Positions 13,794-22,330 are shown, counted from the first letter of the stretch. The stretch is DNA of 23,317 bases from Acidobacteriota bacterium (GCA_016199665.1 JACQGG010000065.1:1-23317), one strand, 5' to 3'. Notes: generated from the sequence alone by a model not told the origin. Program-made: numbers and translations.

Positions 13794-16085
13794 TCAGCCT
13801 TCGACGAGAATCCGGTCATCCCCGACGAAGAATGTCAGCCGGCGGCCCTTCGTCCTTCTCCGGGAACTGTCGACTACCTCCGCCAGGTTTCCCGTCAAAG
13901 TAATCCGGTCGGTTGCAAAATCGTATTGCGCGCGGCTTCCGGTCCCGGTCCGGTCGCCCTGGCGCAACATGACGAGCTCGTCGGCAACGGCGCTGTCAAC
14001 CTGGTTGTCTGCGTTGAAATGAACGTCCAGCGTCCCGGAAGCGAGGCTCCCCTCTTCGGTGACCATGCGAACGCCCTCCGAGTATCTGGCCAGACGCATT
14101 TCCCGGCGGTAAACAAGCTGCGGAGCTTCAACGGCGACTCTCTTCAACCGTCCGCCGGCTTCACGGTAGGAGAAACTGCGCACCCGGCCGCTGGCCGAAA
14201 GACCGGTGTCGGGGCCGATTACGATGGTCTGAGCAAACAAAAACTGATTGCGCTGAAAGGCTCTGACGCTGCCCGCATAAGTCGCCTGGTTCGACGCCAA
14301 CTGCAGGCTGTCAGACTGGATGAAAACCGGTTCGTCACGGCTGAAGGTGGGAAAGGCAGAACCGGCATCCGCGCTTTTTTGAAGTTCGCTCCGCACCTCG
14401 CCGCGGGCCACCAGTCTGTTTTCTCGTTCATACAGCAGGAAGCGCAGCGCCGTGGTCCGGGAGCCGGGCTCGGTGAGCGCCGGACGAAGCTTCTGGCCGG
14501 ACAGGGTCAGGGCGCCGTTGTCGTAGACCGCCTCCTCTCCGGTCAGGACGCGTTCGCCTTCTTCAAAGCGAACGGCGGGCCACTGGCGGAACCAGGCGAT
14601 CTGGCCGGCGGCCAGCCTCGACTGGAGAAAATCGCTGGAACTGCGGCGAACTGTTTTTCCCTCTTCCGTGACAGTCTGCACGTCTTGTTCGGCGGAAAGG
14701 CCCGACAGTGCTCCCGCAGCGTCAAAGTCTCCCGCAATCCGGCCCGCGGAAACAGTATGCACGCTGCCGGCGCCTATTTGAATTTTCAGCACCGCGTTGC
14801 CGACTCCATTGACGCTTCTCAGCGTCCTGCCCGGCCCGAAGGCTCCCTCGAGGCGGTCGGCGGCCATGCGGCTTTCCTTCTCCCCGGGGCCTGCACGGTG
14901 CAAGGTCGCAGAACCGGCCGCCTCCAGGGATTCCGCCTCTCCCGCGCTGTTGAAGGCCAGCGCCAGCCGCTCAGATCGAACGTTGACTCCGCGCGGGGCG
15001 TCTTCCAGGCGCACTTGGCCGGAAAAGGCGGCGGCGGCCAATTGCCCGCCGGCAAACTTGACGCTGGACGCGCCGGAGCCAATTTCCAGCCCGCCGGCCA
15101 AATCCATGAACCGGACGTCGCGGCTGCAGTTCAAGGCCGTAAGATCTCCCCCGGCATCGAGTTCGCCGCGCATCAAGGCTGACTGCAGACTTCGGGTTGC
15201 CAGCGACTCCTTCAGTTCCATACGCACGGGCTGGGACCTGCCCGCCGCCTCAAATAAGCTTACGTGGCCATTGACGACCGGAAATGTCAGTTCCTCCGCA
15301 GCCAGCGTTCTCGTCCCGGAAGGTGCGATGCGGGTGACAACCACCCCTTCCTTCGCCTTGAGTTCCCTCACTTTGTGGGAATCGAAGTCGTAGGCGATCT
15401 CCACCGAGCCGGCGCGCAGGCTGTCTTCACCCCGGTTGTAAAGAACTCCGCCCTGCAGGAAGATCTGGTTGTTGGGAACAATCAGAGTTGCCTGCCCCGA
15501 CTTGAGGCGAGATTGGACGTGGCGTCGACTTCCGCCGAGCAGCTCAACGCGCTCCAGCATCTGCAACTCTCGCTCCTTCATCCGGTAGCGCAAGCGCAAG
15601 CCCTGGCCCCAATACCCGCCGGCCTCAAAGGTATATCCATCCTCAATCTCCGCCTCCTGGGTGTTCAAATCGGCCTTCAGACGCTCGGTGCGAACCGTGA
15701 TCCCGTTGGCCAGCCTCAACTGCACGCGGGATTCGAACTCCACAAGCTTCTGCTGGGTTTGGTAGACTGCCTTCCCGCTGGTGACGGCGTCGCTGACCTG
15801 CCCCAGGTTGTCATACTTGAACAACTCCACCCCTTCAAGGATGTTGGCGCCCTGGCGCAGCTCCACGCTCCGGCTGGCGATCACTTTGAAGACGGGCCGG
15901 CCGTCGCGGCTTTCCGTGTATTCAAATCCCTTCGCCAGGCGGGCGACGTTGGCCGCCAGTTTCTCCGGCACTGACAGGAACCGGTATACCTGGTAGGCGC
16001 GATGGAAGTAGCTCCATGCGACCGCCGCCACGGCGGCGATGAACAACAAAACCAGGCCGATTCTCAGATTCCGCTGGTAGCGCAT
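13794..16085 (-). CDS. LptC/LptA (OstA-like) fusion, LPS export bridge protein
   Basis: The 763-residue protein starts with a positively charged stretch and one membrane helix (about 9-27), as in LptC. A first beta-rich region follows (about 50-190, with GRPVFKVIASRSVELRQGAN and LVEFESRVQLRLANG). Later OstA-like stretches include about 195-270 (with NQIFLQGGVLYNRGEDSLRA) and the C-terminal part (about 590-760), where VFIQSDSLQLASNQATYAG and YDFATDRITLTGNLAEV resemble LptA strands. It probably joins the anchor LptC and the periplasmic bridge LptA in one chain carrying LPS from LptB2FG towards LptD. LptC is normally about 190 residues and LptA about 180, so the middle (about 270-590) is extra and may add bridge length. 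It sits directly before lptB. The start has no clear ribosome-binding site. Confidence 0.82.
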   Translation of the reverse strand: MRYQRNLRIGLVLLFIAAVAAVAWSYFHRAYQVYRFLSVPEKLAANVARLAKGFEYTESRDGRPVFKVIASRSVELRQGANILEGVELFKYDNLGQVSDAVTSGKAVYQTQQKLVEFESRVQLRLANGITVRTERLKADLNTQEAEIEDGYTFEAGGYWGQGLRLRYRMKERELQMLERVELLGGSRRHVQSRLKSGQATLIVPNNQIFLQGGVLYNRGEDSLRAGSVEIAYDFDSHKVRELKAKEGVVVTRIAPSGTRTLAAEELTFPVVNGHVSLFEAAGRSQPVRMELKESLATRSLQSALMRGELDAGGDLTALNCSRDVRFMDLAGGLEIGSGASSVKFAGGQLAAAAFSGQVRLEDAPRGVNVRSERLALAFNSAGEAESLEAAGSATLHRAGPGEKESRMAADRLEGAFGPGRTLRSVNGVGNAVLKIQIGAGSVHTVSAGRIAGDFDAAGALSGLSAEQDVQTVTEEGKTVRRSSSDFLQSRLAAGQIAWFRQWPAVRFEEGERVLTGEEAVYDNGALTLSGQKLRPALTEPGSRTTALRFLLYERENRLVARGEVRSELQKSADAGSAFPTFSRDEPVFIQSDSLQLASNQATYAGSVRAFQRNQFLFAQTIVIGPDTGLSASGRVRSFSYREAGGRLKRVAVEAPQLVYRREMRLARYSEGVRMVTEEGSLASGTLDVHFNADNQVDSAVADELVMLRQGDRTGTGSRAQYDFATDRITLTGNLAEVVDSSRRRTKGRRLTFFVGDDRILVEG

Positions 16086-16124
16086 GCAAGAAAGGTAGAG
16101 CTTAGGAGGGCGAAGGTCAAGAAT

Positions 16125-17816
16125 TCAAACGAGCGAAAGATCCCGAATGCGTGCGACCAGACTCCGTTCTCCCCGGAATTCGTTCAACTCAAGCTGGTAG
16201 ACGGCTCGAAAACTTCTCGCCTGTTTTAACGCTTCCAGCCGGGCAATTTGATTCCACCAGATCGCCTCACCGCAATAGCGAGCCGCCAGCTTCCACTTCA
16301 GATGCTTGTCCTTGATCGCAAAGGGGCCCGCCTTGACCGGGATCGCGTCATCCTGAAAAACGGGCACTGGATTGCCAAAACCGAAGGGCTCCAGCCGGGA
16401 TATTTCTTCCCATACGGCCCAGTTCAGCTTGCGGGCCGGCAGCGCGGCATCGACGCCGATCGAAGGAACGGGCATCTGCGCATAGCGCTGGCGCGCGTAT
16501 TCGTTGATGCGGCGGCGCAGCTCCGGCAGGAGGGATGCATCGGCGGTAAACCCCGCCGCGTGCCGGTGGCCTCCGAAGCGTTCCAGCAGCCCGGCGCAGG
16601 CGTGCAGGGATTCAAGCAGATGGAAAGAGCCAAAGCTGCGGCCCGATCCGGTCGCAGCTCCTCCTGCCACAGACGCGATCAGAACGGGGCGCCCATAGCC
16701 CTCCATGATCCGGCTGGCCACGATGCCGATGACTCCCCGGTGCCATCCGGGATCCCAGAGGACGATGACCGGTTCGGAAAACGTCTCAGGTTCCGTTTTG
16801 AATTTGAGATCGATCGACTTGAGGATCTCTTCCTGCTCCAACTGCCGCCAGGAATTCTTGTCGTTCAACCGCATTGCGATCGCCCGAGCCTGATCTTCCT
16901 CTTCCGCGTCAAACAATCGCACCGCATCTGCGGTTTCTCCCATGCGCCCCACCGCGTTGAGGCGCGGCGCAATGCGAAACCCCACCGCCGAATAATCGAT
17001 CTGCTTTCCCAGTACCCCCGCCGATTCAAGCAGCGCCTTCAGCCCGTGATTGCGGGGCAATTTCAGACCCTCCAGGCCGATCTTGACAAACACGCGATTC
17101 TCGCCCAGCAACGGGACGATGTCGGCAATCGTCCCGATCGCCACAATCTTCAGAAAGCTTGGAATCAGCCGCTCCCGGCCGGCTCGCTGCAGCAGCGCCT
17201 GGACCAGCTTGAAAGCGACGCCTACACCGGCCAGGTTCTTATCCGGGTAGAGGCAGTCGTTCCGGTTTGGATTGAGTACCTCGTAGGCGGGGGGCAGCTC
17301 CGCCTCCGGGAGATGATGATCGGTAACGATCAGGTCGATCCCCTCGGAGCGCGCCGCCTGGGCGGCGGTCGTGGAGCGAATCCCGCTGTCCACGCTCAGG
17401 ATCAGCCTCACCCCCCGGGCGGCGGCTTCGCGGATCCGCAGCGGCTGCAGGCCGTAGCCGTCGGTCAGCCTCTCGGGGACATGATACTGCACGTCGGCGC
17501 CCGCCAGCTCCAGGCACTTTTTCAGGATGACGACCGAGGTAATACCATCCACGTCGTAATCGCCGTAGACCAGGATCTTCTCGCGACGTGAAACAGCTTG
17601 TTCAACCCGCTCCACCGCCCGCCGCATGCCGGTCATCAGGAAAGGGTCGTGGAGGTGCTGCAGAGCCGGCGCAAGGAATCGCGCTGCCGCGGCCGGCTCT
17701 AAGAGCCCCCGTGTAATCAACAAACTGGCAAGCAGCGGGGAGACACCCAGAGGACCCGACAGGCGGGCCATCTCAGCATCCGAAACATGCTGCAATTCCC
17801 ATACGTATTTCTGCAT
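16125..17816 (-). CDS. recJ: Single-stranded-DNA-specific exonuclease RecJ
   Basis: A 5'-3' single-strand exonuclease of recombination and repair. All family motifs are present in 563 residues: motif I ILVYGDYDVDGITSV (about 81-95), motif II SVDSGIRSTTAA, the DHH motif IVTDHHLPEAELPPAYEV with D166-H168, GVGVAFKLVQAL, VAIGTIADIVPLLGENR and APRLNAVGRMG. In the DHHA1 part come WHRGVIGIVASRI and RFGGHRHAAGFT. It ends with an OB-fold segment and is slightly short beside E. coli RecJ (577 residues) but complete. The ATG is one base past the stop of the upstream PHP gene, so translation is probably coupled. Confidence 0.95.
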   Translation of the reverse strand: MQKYVWELQHVSDAEMARLSGPLGVSPLLASLLITRGLLEPAAAARFLAPALQHLHDPFLMTGMRRAVERVEQAVSRREKILVYGDYDVDGITSVVILKKCLELAGADVQYHVPERLTDGYGLQPLRIREAAARGVRLILSVDSGIRSTTAAQAARSEGIDLIVTDHHLPEAELPPAYEVLNPNRNDCLYPDKNLAGVGVAFKLVQALLQRAGRERLIPSFLKIVAIGTIADIVPLLGENRVFVKIGLEGLKLPRNHGLKALLESAGVLGKQIDYSAVGFRIAPRLNAVGRMGETADAVRLFDAEEEDQARAIAMRLNDKNSWRQLEQEEILKSIDLKFKTEPETFSEPVIVLWDPGWHRGVIGIVASRIMEGYGRPVLIASVAGGAATGSGRSFGSFHLLESLHACAGLLERFGGHRHAAGFTADASLLPELRRRINEYARQRYAQMPVPSIGVDAALPARKLNWAVWEEISRLEPFGFGNPVPVFQDDAIPVKAGPFAIKDKHLKWKLAARYCGEAIWWNQIARLEALKQARSFRAVYQLELNEFRGERSLVARIRDLSLV

Positions 17817-17817
17817 C

Positions 17818-19440
17818 TCACTGGGCCACTTCTACAAAGATCGGATTAGACAGCAGCTCCCGCGACAAACCGAAGACAATCCGGAGTCGATAGTAATGCT
17901 TTCCCGCAGGCAGCAGCTCCGTGCGATTTACGGCCATGGGAAGAGATTGCTCGGCGGATTCAACAACCGTTCCGTTGCGAATGACTTCGAAGCGTCCCCG
18001 GGGAGGCTCGAGACCCGCCCTGGGAGAATGCCAGTTTACAACCGCCGTGAGATTGACCGGTCCGCCGGTGCGAAGCGTCTCCCCTGAAATCGCAAGGTTC
18101 TCTCCCGACCCGACGGCGAAATCCCGGAGCACGACCTCTCCCGCCGCCGGCTGATAAATCGCATAGCCCCGCCCCTGCCGCAGCGCATCCAAGACCGATT
18201 CCAGGTCCTTCTTCTTCGCCCAGAGCACGGTCTGTCCGCGGTTCAACTCGTACCATCCTCCGCCCGCTTTGAAGTAGTGGAAATCGATGCCGGTGATCAC
18301 CGACGGCCACGACTTTCTTTCGTTCCGCAGGCCGTCCAGCAAGAGGCGGTCCCAGATCCCTCCCGGGCGGCCGGTGGCAAACTTGCCTCCGTAGATTCCC
18401 TCAAAGCCGCGATACCGGTCCGTCAGCGCCAAATCCTCCGGATGGCTCGCACTGATGAAGCGGGCGCCTCCCACCTTGACTTCTGGAAATGGCGCATCCG
18501 GGTAACTCCAAAACGTCATCCCTCCGCGCTCCGCCACATAGTCGATGACCCGCTGATAGGCCGCCGGGTCATGCCGGCCCGAGTAGGGATCCGAGAGCCG
18601 GCCAAACGGATAGTTGTTGTAGGCGCCGGCAGCGCCCAGCACCAGCAGGCCCGCAGCGAGCGCGCGAAAATCTGCCCGCTTTCGCAACGAGAAATGCCGC
18701 AGCCGCACCACGCGTTGGCGCCGGAGGAAAAAAAGGACGATGCCGCCGACTAGCAGCACCGCCGGCGCCCACGCCCTGCTCCAATCCCTGGGAGTATTGG
18801 TCCAGGTCTCGTTCTCCACCACGGGCAGGTCGCGCAGCACTGCCGGCCGGCTGAGACCGAAAACCAGGAGATGGCGGTCAAAATTAAACAACTGCAGGTC
18901 GTCCCGGTAGCTTCCCTGCCAGTAGTAATAGGGTGCGACTTCCACTCCCGGCAGCATGACAACATCGCTGAATTGCCGCTGGGCGTCGTCAAAACTGGAC
19001 AAGTAGGTTTCCACGCCGGCCGTCATGACAGAAGCGCGCGAGCGGGTCTGGGCGATCAGTTTCTTCCAGGGACCTACTCCGTAGCGCACCTGTGTGAGAA
19101 ACGAGTCGGTAATTCCCAGGACGTCAAGCTTGCGCTCATGAGCATAGGCGGCCAATTCCAGGATCTCGTAGTGTCCGTTGCTGTAGCGAGAGTGTACGTG
19201 CAAGGCCGCCACCAGCGGGCGATAGCCGAGCCTGGATTCTGCGGCTTCGGAATCCGGGTCGGAGGCGGGATTGCCGGAAGGGTGCGCCGGCCGAGTCTGT
19301 GCGGGCGCCCCGGCTGCGGCCACACCCCTGGCCCGGATGGGACTCCACGGCGCGGCAGAAAACATCCACAACCCAAAAGCGGCGGTGAGCAGGGCGATGC
19401 GCCGCCACTCTCTCAATGGCGCCCCGATGCCGGCAGCCAT
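17818..19440 (-). CDS. Membrane-anchored PHP-domain protein with a transmembrane hairpin inside the PHP domain
   Basis: The 540-residue protein begins with a membrane helix (about 14-31) and a Pro/Ala-rich linker. A PHP-type metallohydrolase region then starts LVAALHVHSRYSNGHYEILE (H81, H83). The usual TDH motif reads ITDSF, with Ser113 where a metal-binding His is expected. MLPGVEVAPYY (E167) and FDRHLLVFGL (H190) look like later ligands. Two more helices (about 225-240 and 259-275), joined by an Arg-rich loop, interrupt the domain. It resumes with YQRVIDYVAERGGMTFWSYP and GIDFHYF (D386, H388). The C-terminal 100 residues look like a beta-sandwich. Topology suggests both PHP halves face the periplasm. 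Substrate unknown; phosphoesterase is the family default. It lies between tagO-like and recJ genes. Confidence 0.75.
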   Translation of the reverse strand: MAAGIGAPLREWRRIALLTAAFGLWMFSAAPWSPIRARGVAAAGAPAQTRPAHPSGNPASDPDSEAAESRLGYRPLVAALHVHSRYSNGHYEILELAAYAHERKLDVLGITDSFLTQVRYGVGPWKKLIAQTRSRASVMTAGVETYLSSFDDAQRQFSDVVMLPGVEVAPYYYWQGSYRDDLQLFNFDRHLLVFGLSRPAVLRDLPVVENETWTNTPRDWSRAWAPAVLLVGGIVLFFLRRQRVVRLRHFSLRKRADFRALAAGLLVLGAAGAYNNYPFGRLSDPYSGRHDPAAYQRVIDYVAERGGMTFWSYPDAPFPEVKVGGARFISASHPEDLALTDRYRGFEGIYGGKFATGRPGGIWDRLLLDGLRNERKSWPSVITGIDFHYFKAGGGWYELNRGQTVLWAKKKDLESVLDALRQGRGYAIYQPAAGEVVLRDFAVGSGENLAISGETLRTGGPVNLTAVVNWHSPRAGLEPPRGRFEVIRNGTVVESAEQSLPMAVNRTELLPAGKHYYRLRIVFGLSRELLSNPIFVEVAQ

Positions 19441-19531
19441 AGCGCCTGATCCCTCGGTGAACGGAAATCCCGTTCCGGGCTTGTGCCGCGCACCCGGTTT
19501 TCCATCTTGAATGGGCGACTTTCCCGGCCGG

Positions 19532-20674
19532 TCAATGTCTCTCCTCCGCTCCCGGCTCGGCTTCCTTCGCCTCGCGCATTTCCAGGTAGCGATATCCGCG
19601 CTCCATCATCTCCGGCCGCGTTGCAAACACGTTGAGCTCCTTGGCCATGAATCCTCCCAGCAGGCTGATGATGAACACGACGACCGCCGCATACTCGTCC
19701 AGCAAAGCGGTAAAGGAGAACCCGACAATTCCGAGCACGATGGTGATGGCGTACAGAATCCAGACCGCCTGCCGCTGGCTCAGGCCCGCACGCAGCAATC
19801 GATGGTGGATGTGCTGTGAATCCGGTTCCTGAATCCTGCTGTCTGCCAGGTAGCGGCGGATCAACGCGGTGATGGCGTCAAAGATCGGGATGCCAAACAC
19901 AATCAGAGGAATGAACAGGGCCGTGAGCGTGTAGCTCTTTTGCCCTCCGCGAATGGACAGACATGCAAGCAGGAACCCGAGAAAGGTGGACCCGCTGTCT
20001 CCCAGGAACACCCGGGCCGGATAATGATTAAACTTGAGAAATGCCAGCGTCGCGCCCGCAACGGCCGCGTAGTAATAAACGACAACGCCCGCGTCCTGCT
20101 TGGCGGAGATCAGGAAGAGGGCGATCGAAGTGAACATGGCGATACCCGTGGCCAGCCCGTCAAGCCCGTCAATCAGGTTCATGGCATTGGTCAACCCGAC
20201 GATCCAGAGAATGCTCAAGGGAATCGCCAGGATGCCGAGATCGAAGTAATCTCGCATCCCTTGCGCCAGGGGATTCGAGGCAAGGTCGAACCGAATTCCC
20301 AAAGCGACGGCAACGCCGGCGGCGATAACCTGCACCGGAAGCTTTGCCCATGGGGAAACGTTGCGTATGTCGTCGTATACGCCCAGCGCAAGGATGATTA
20401 ACGACCCCGCAATCAGACCCCGCAGCGGGTAAAAGCTCTCCAGGATATCGGGAGTGAGAATGCGGGCTGTCAAAAGCGCGCCCCAAATAGCGGCGAAAAC
20501 GGCCACTCCTCCCAGGCGGGGAATCGGCGTCAGATGGATCTTGCGCTGCGCCGGATAATCGAGCGCTCCCAGCCATCTGGCCGACTTGACGGTCAGCGGC
20601 ACCAGCAGCAGTACCAGGACAAAGGACACTACATAGAGAAAGCCGTAAATTCTGGCCGCGGGAAAGGATTCCAC
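19532..20674 (-). CDS. WecA/TagO-type undecaprenyl-phosphate sugar-1-phosphate transferase
   Basis: A polytopic membrane protein (380 residues, about ten or eleven helices) of the MraY/WecA family. It would transfer a sugar phosphate, usually GlcNAc-1-phosphate from UDP-GlcNAc, to undecaprenyl phosphate, the first step for an O-antigen, capsule or other surface glycan. Visible motifs are RKIHLTPIPRLGGVAVF (about 44-60), the Asp pair in GVYDDIRN (D101, D102), NAMNLIDGLDGLATG (163-177), FLGDSGSTFLGF (223-234) and the His cluster QHIHHRLL (287-294). This His pattern is that of WecA/TagO rather than MraY. The start is a GTG at 20674 with GGAG overlapping it, so the true start may differ slightly. 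The glycosyltransferase gene upstream probably acts on the same lipid-linked glycan. Confidence 0.9.
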   Translation of the reverse strand: MESFPAARIYGFLYVVSFVLVLLLVPLTVKSARWLGALDYPAQRKIHLTPIPRLGGVAVFAAIWGALLTARILTPDILESFYPLRGLIAGSLIILALGVYDDIRNVSPWAKLPVQVIAAGVAVALGIRFDLASNPLAQGMRDYFDLGILAIPLSILWIVGLTNAMNLIDGLDGLATGIAMFTSIALFLISAKQDAGVVVYYYAAVAGATLAFLKFNHYPARVFLGDSGSTFLGFLLACLSIRGGQKSYTLTALFIPLIVFGIPIFDAITALIRRYLADSRIQEPDSQHIHHRLLRAGLSQRQAVWILYAITIVLGIVGFSFTALLDEYAAVVVFIISLLGGFMAKELNVFATRPEMMERGYRYLEMREAKEAEPGAEERH

Positions 20675-20744
20675 TCCGATAATATAAACGACTCCATCGA
20701 GCAGATGCCAAAGGAAAACAGCGGCCGCTTGCAGCCTTCCGCCT

Positions 20745-20763
20745 TCAGCAGTCAGCGGTCAGC
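20745..20763. repeat. Short 7-nt tandem repeat over the glycosyltransferase stop codon
   Basis: TCAGC occurs three times at exact 7-nt spacing (starts 20745, 20752 and 20759), with AG and GG between copies. On the minus strand this reads as GCTGACC/GCTGACT/GCTGAAG. The last plus-strand copy supplies the TGA of the glycosyltransferase gene. Confidence 0.6.
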
Positions 20764-21931
20764 GGGCTGAGGTTTTTTCCACCATCACTCGCTGGTAAAA
20801 CTGATGGATCTGATCGACCATCCAGGCCGCTGAGTGCTCGGGACGGAGGGCGGCGCGGGCGCCCTCGGCCAGCCGCGCCCGCAGCGACTGGCTGGAAAGA
20901 ACCTCGAGCAGCGCCGCTTGCAGGGCGTCAGCATCCCCCGGCGGAACCAGCAGGCCGTTGTCGTCATGTCTGACCAGGTCGGGAATGCCTCCGGTTCGGC
21001 TCGCCACGACCGGCTTTCCTGCGGCCATGGCCTCCAAAATGACCCTTCCCATCCCTTCAAACAGGCTTGGCAGCACCGCGATGTCGATGGCAGCCGTGAC
21101 CCCGGGAACATCTTCCTGGAAGCCGGTGAAAATGACCGAGTCCTGCAGGCCCAGTTCAGACGTCCGCGCCTTCAGGCTGCCCTCCAGATAGCCTTCTCCG
21201 ACGATGGCCAGCAGCGGCCGGGGACCGGCGCTCAGGCGCTCCAGGACTCCTTTCCAGGCGCGCAGCAAAACGTCGTGGCCTTTGCCCTCCCAAAGCTTGG
21301 AGACCATCCCCACGACAAGCCGTCCCGGCGGAATCCCCAGGCGCGCCCGGAAAGGTTCGCCCCGCGCCGTTCGGAACGCGTCGATGTCGATTCCGCTGTA
21401 GATCAGGGCCTGCGGGACGCGGATTCCGATTCTCTCCCGCCTTGCCCAATCAACCAGAGGCTGAGAGATGAAGATCATTCCGTCGCACCATCGGGCGGCA
21501 AGCCGCTCCAGATTCCTGAAGAGGGTTTGACGGAGGGCGGCTTCGGCATCGTGAAACGCAAAGCCATGGACGGTGTGGATCACCACCGGGATGCGCGCCA
21601 GCCGGGCCGCCAGTCTGCCGATGAATCCCGCCTTGGAGTTATGCGTGTGGACCAGATCGAACCGCTCTCTGCGCATCAGCCGGGCGAGGGCGGCCACCGC
21701 CGGCAGGTCCCGCAGCGGATCGATGACATTGCACAACCGGGCCGCCAGAAATATGGAAGCGCCGGCCTCCCGGCTTTTCTCGGTCAGCCGTCCCTCCGAG
21801 GCGCAGGCGAGCGCGACGCGATGCCCGCGCGCCAGTGACCCTTTCAGGGTCAGGAGCGTATTGATCCCCGATCCGCTCACGACAGGAAGGGTATGCACAT
21901 GGAGGATGGAGAGTGATCGGCCGGTGGTCAC
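20759..21931 (-). CDS. Glycosyltransferase family 4 (GT-B fold)
   Basis: From the chosen start the product is about 390 residues with two Rossmann domains. The N-terminal domain begins LSILHVHTLPVVSGSGI and contains FDLVHTHNSKAGFIGRLAAR and IPVVIHTVHGFAFHD. The C-terminal nucleotide-sugar domain has RLVVGMVSKLWEGKGHDVLL, LLAIVGEGYLEGSL, VIFTGFQEDV and the EX7E motif in LPSLFEGMGRVILEAMAAGK. It probably adds a sugar to a lipid-linked intermediate made by the TagO-like enzyme next door; the sugar is not predictable. The frame extends to a GTG at 22009, but the first beta strand of the fold starts only after GTG 21931, so that start is preferred with modest certainty; neither has a Shine-Dalgarno. 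Confidence 0.88.
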   Translation of the reverse strand: MTTGRSLSILHVHTLPVVSGSGINTLLTLKGSLARGHRVALACASEGRLTEKSREAGASIFLAARLCNVIDPLRDLPAVAALARLMRRERFDLVHTHNSKAGFIGRLAARLARIPVVIHTVHGFAFHDAEAALRQTLFRNLERLAARWCDGMIFISQPLVDWARRERIGIRVPQALIYSGIDIDAFRTARGEPFRARLGIPPGRLVVGMVSKLWEGKGHDVLLRAWKGVLERLSAGPRPLLAIVGEGYLEGSLKARTSELGLQDSVIFTGFQEDVPGVTAAIDIAVLPSLFEGMGRVILEAMAAGKPVVASRTGGIPDLVRHDDNGLLVPPGDADALQAALLEVLSSQSLRARLAEGARAALRPEHSAAWMVDQIHQFYQRVMVEKTSAR

Positions 21932-21945
21932 AACTGGAGCCAGTT
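21932..21945. promoter_or_regulatory. 14-bp palindrome next to the glycosyltransferase start
   Basis: AACTGG-AG-CCAGTT is a perfect 6-bp inverted repeat with a 2-nt spacer, directly before the GTG at 21931. It could be an operator or a small hairpin at the ribosome-binding position. If the gene really starts at 22009 it would lie in coding sequence. Confidence 0.3.
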
Positions 21946-22290
21946 TAACACGAAGCCAGCCGGCATTGGACTCCCAACCCAGATGTGGAAAGAAATCTAC
22001 AAGGTCCACGCTTCAACGTCGGCACCATCCCGCCTCTGTTGCACCAAAAAATGTCCCAACAATCGGAAAGCACCCCGGACTCGGTGTATCTCCCTGAGGC
22101 CGGAACTAACCAGCACGTCAAGGTGTGGCTCGTCACGACAAGAAAGACCCGCCTCGAAACGGCATGATGGCTTGCATAAACCTCCGCAAAAGCAGCATTA
22201 TTGGCTCGCCCCGGTGAGACGTACGGCTGTTGTCTCTCGTCAACTTGCCCAAACAGAGCTACCCGCCCCACGCCCCCGCCGAAATTTCGC

Positions 22291-22319
22291 TTGCTTCTCC
22301 AACCCTCTCGAGATAAAAA
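22291..22319 (+). promoter_or_regulatory. Possible weak sigma-70-type promoter for the helicase gene
   Basis: TTGCTT (22291-22296) and TAAAAA (22314-22319) are 17 nt apart. They match three and four of six consensus positions. The call rests on spacing and placement only. Confidence 0.25.
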
Positions 22320-22330
22320 TGCCCATAAGT

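Noticed and set aside
13782..15182. 466-codon plus-strand open frame
   Set aside because: Antisense to the LptC/A fusion gene; the translation is low in hydrophobic patterning and has no family motif.
16248..17591. 447-codon plus-strand open frame
   Set aside because: Antisense to recJ, whose motifs are complete on the minus strand.
20834..21838. 334-codon plus-strand open frame
   Set aside because: Antisense to the family-4 glycosyltransferase, which has a complete GT-B layout.
22200..22245. Possible group II intron or tRNA remnant (GTGAGACGTACGGCTG)
   Set aside because: The match to intron domain V is only a few bases and there is no cloverleaf or intron-encoded protein; only a 5-bp hairpin is supported.
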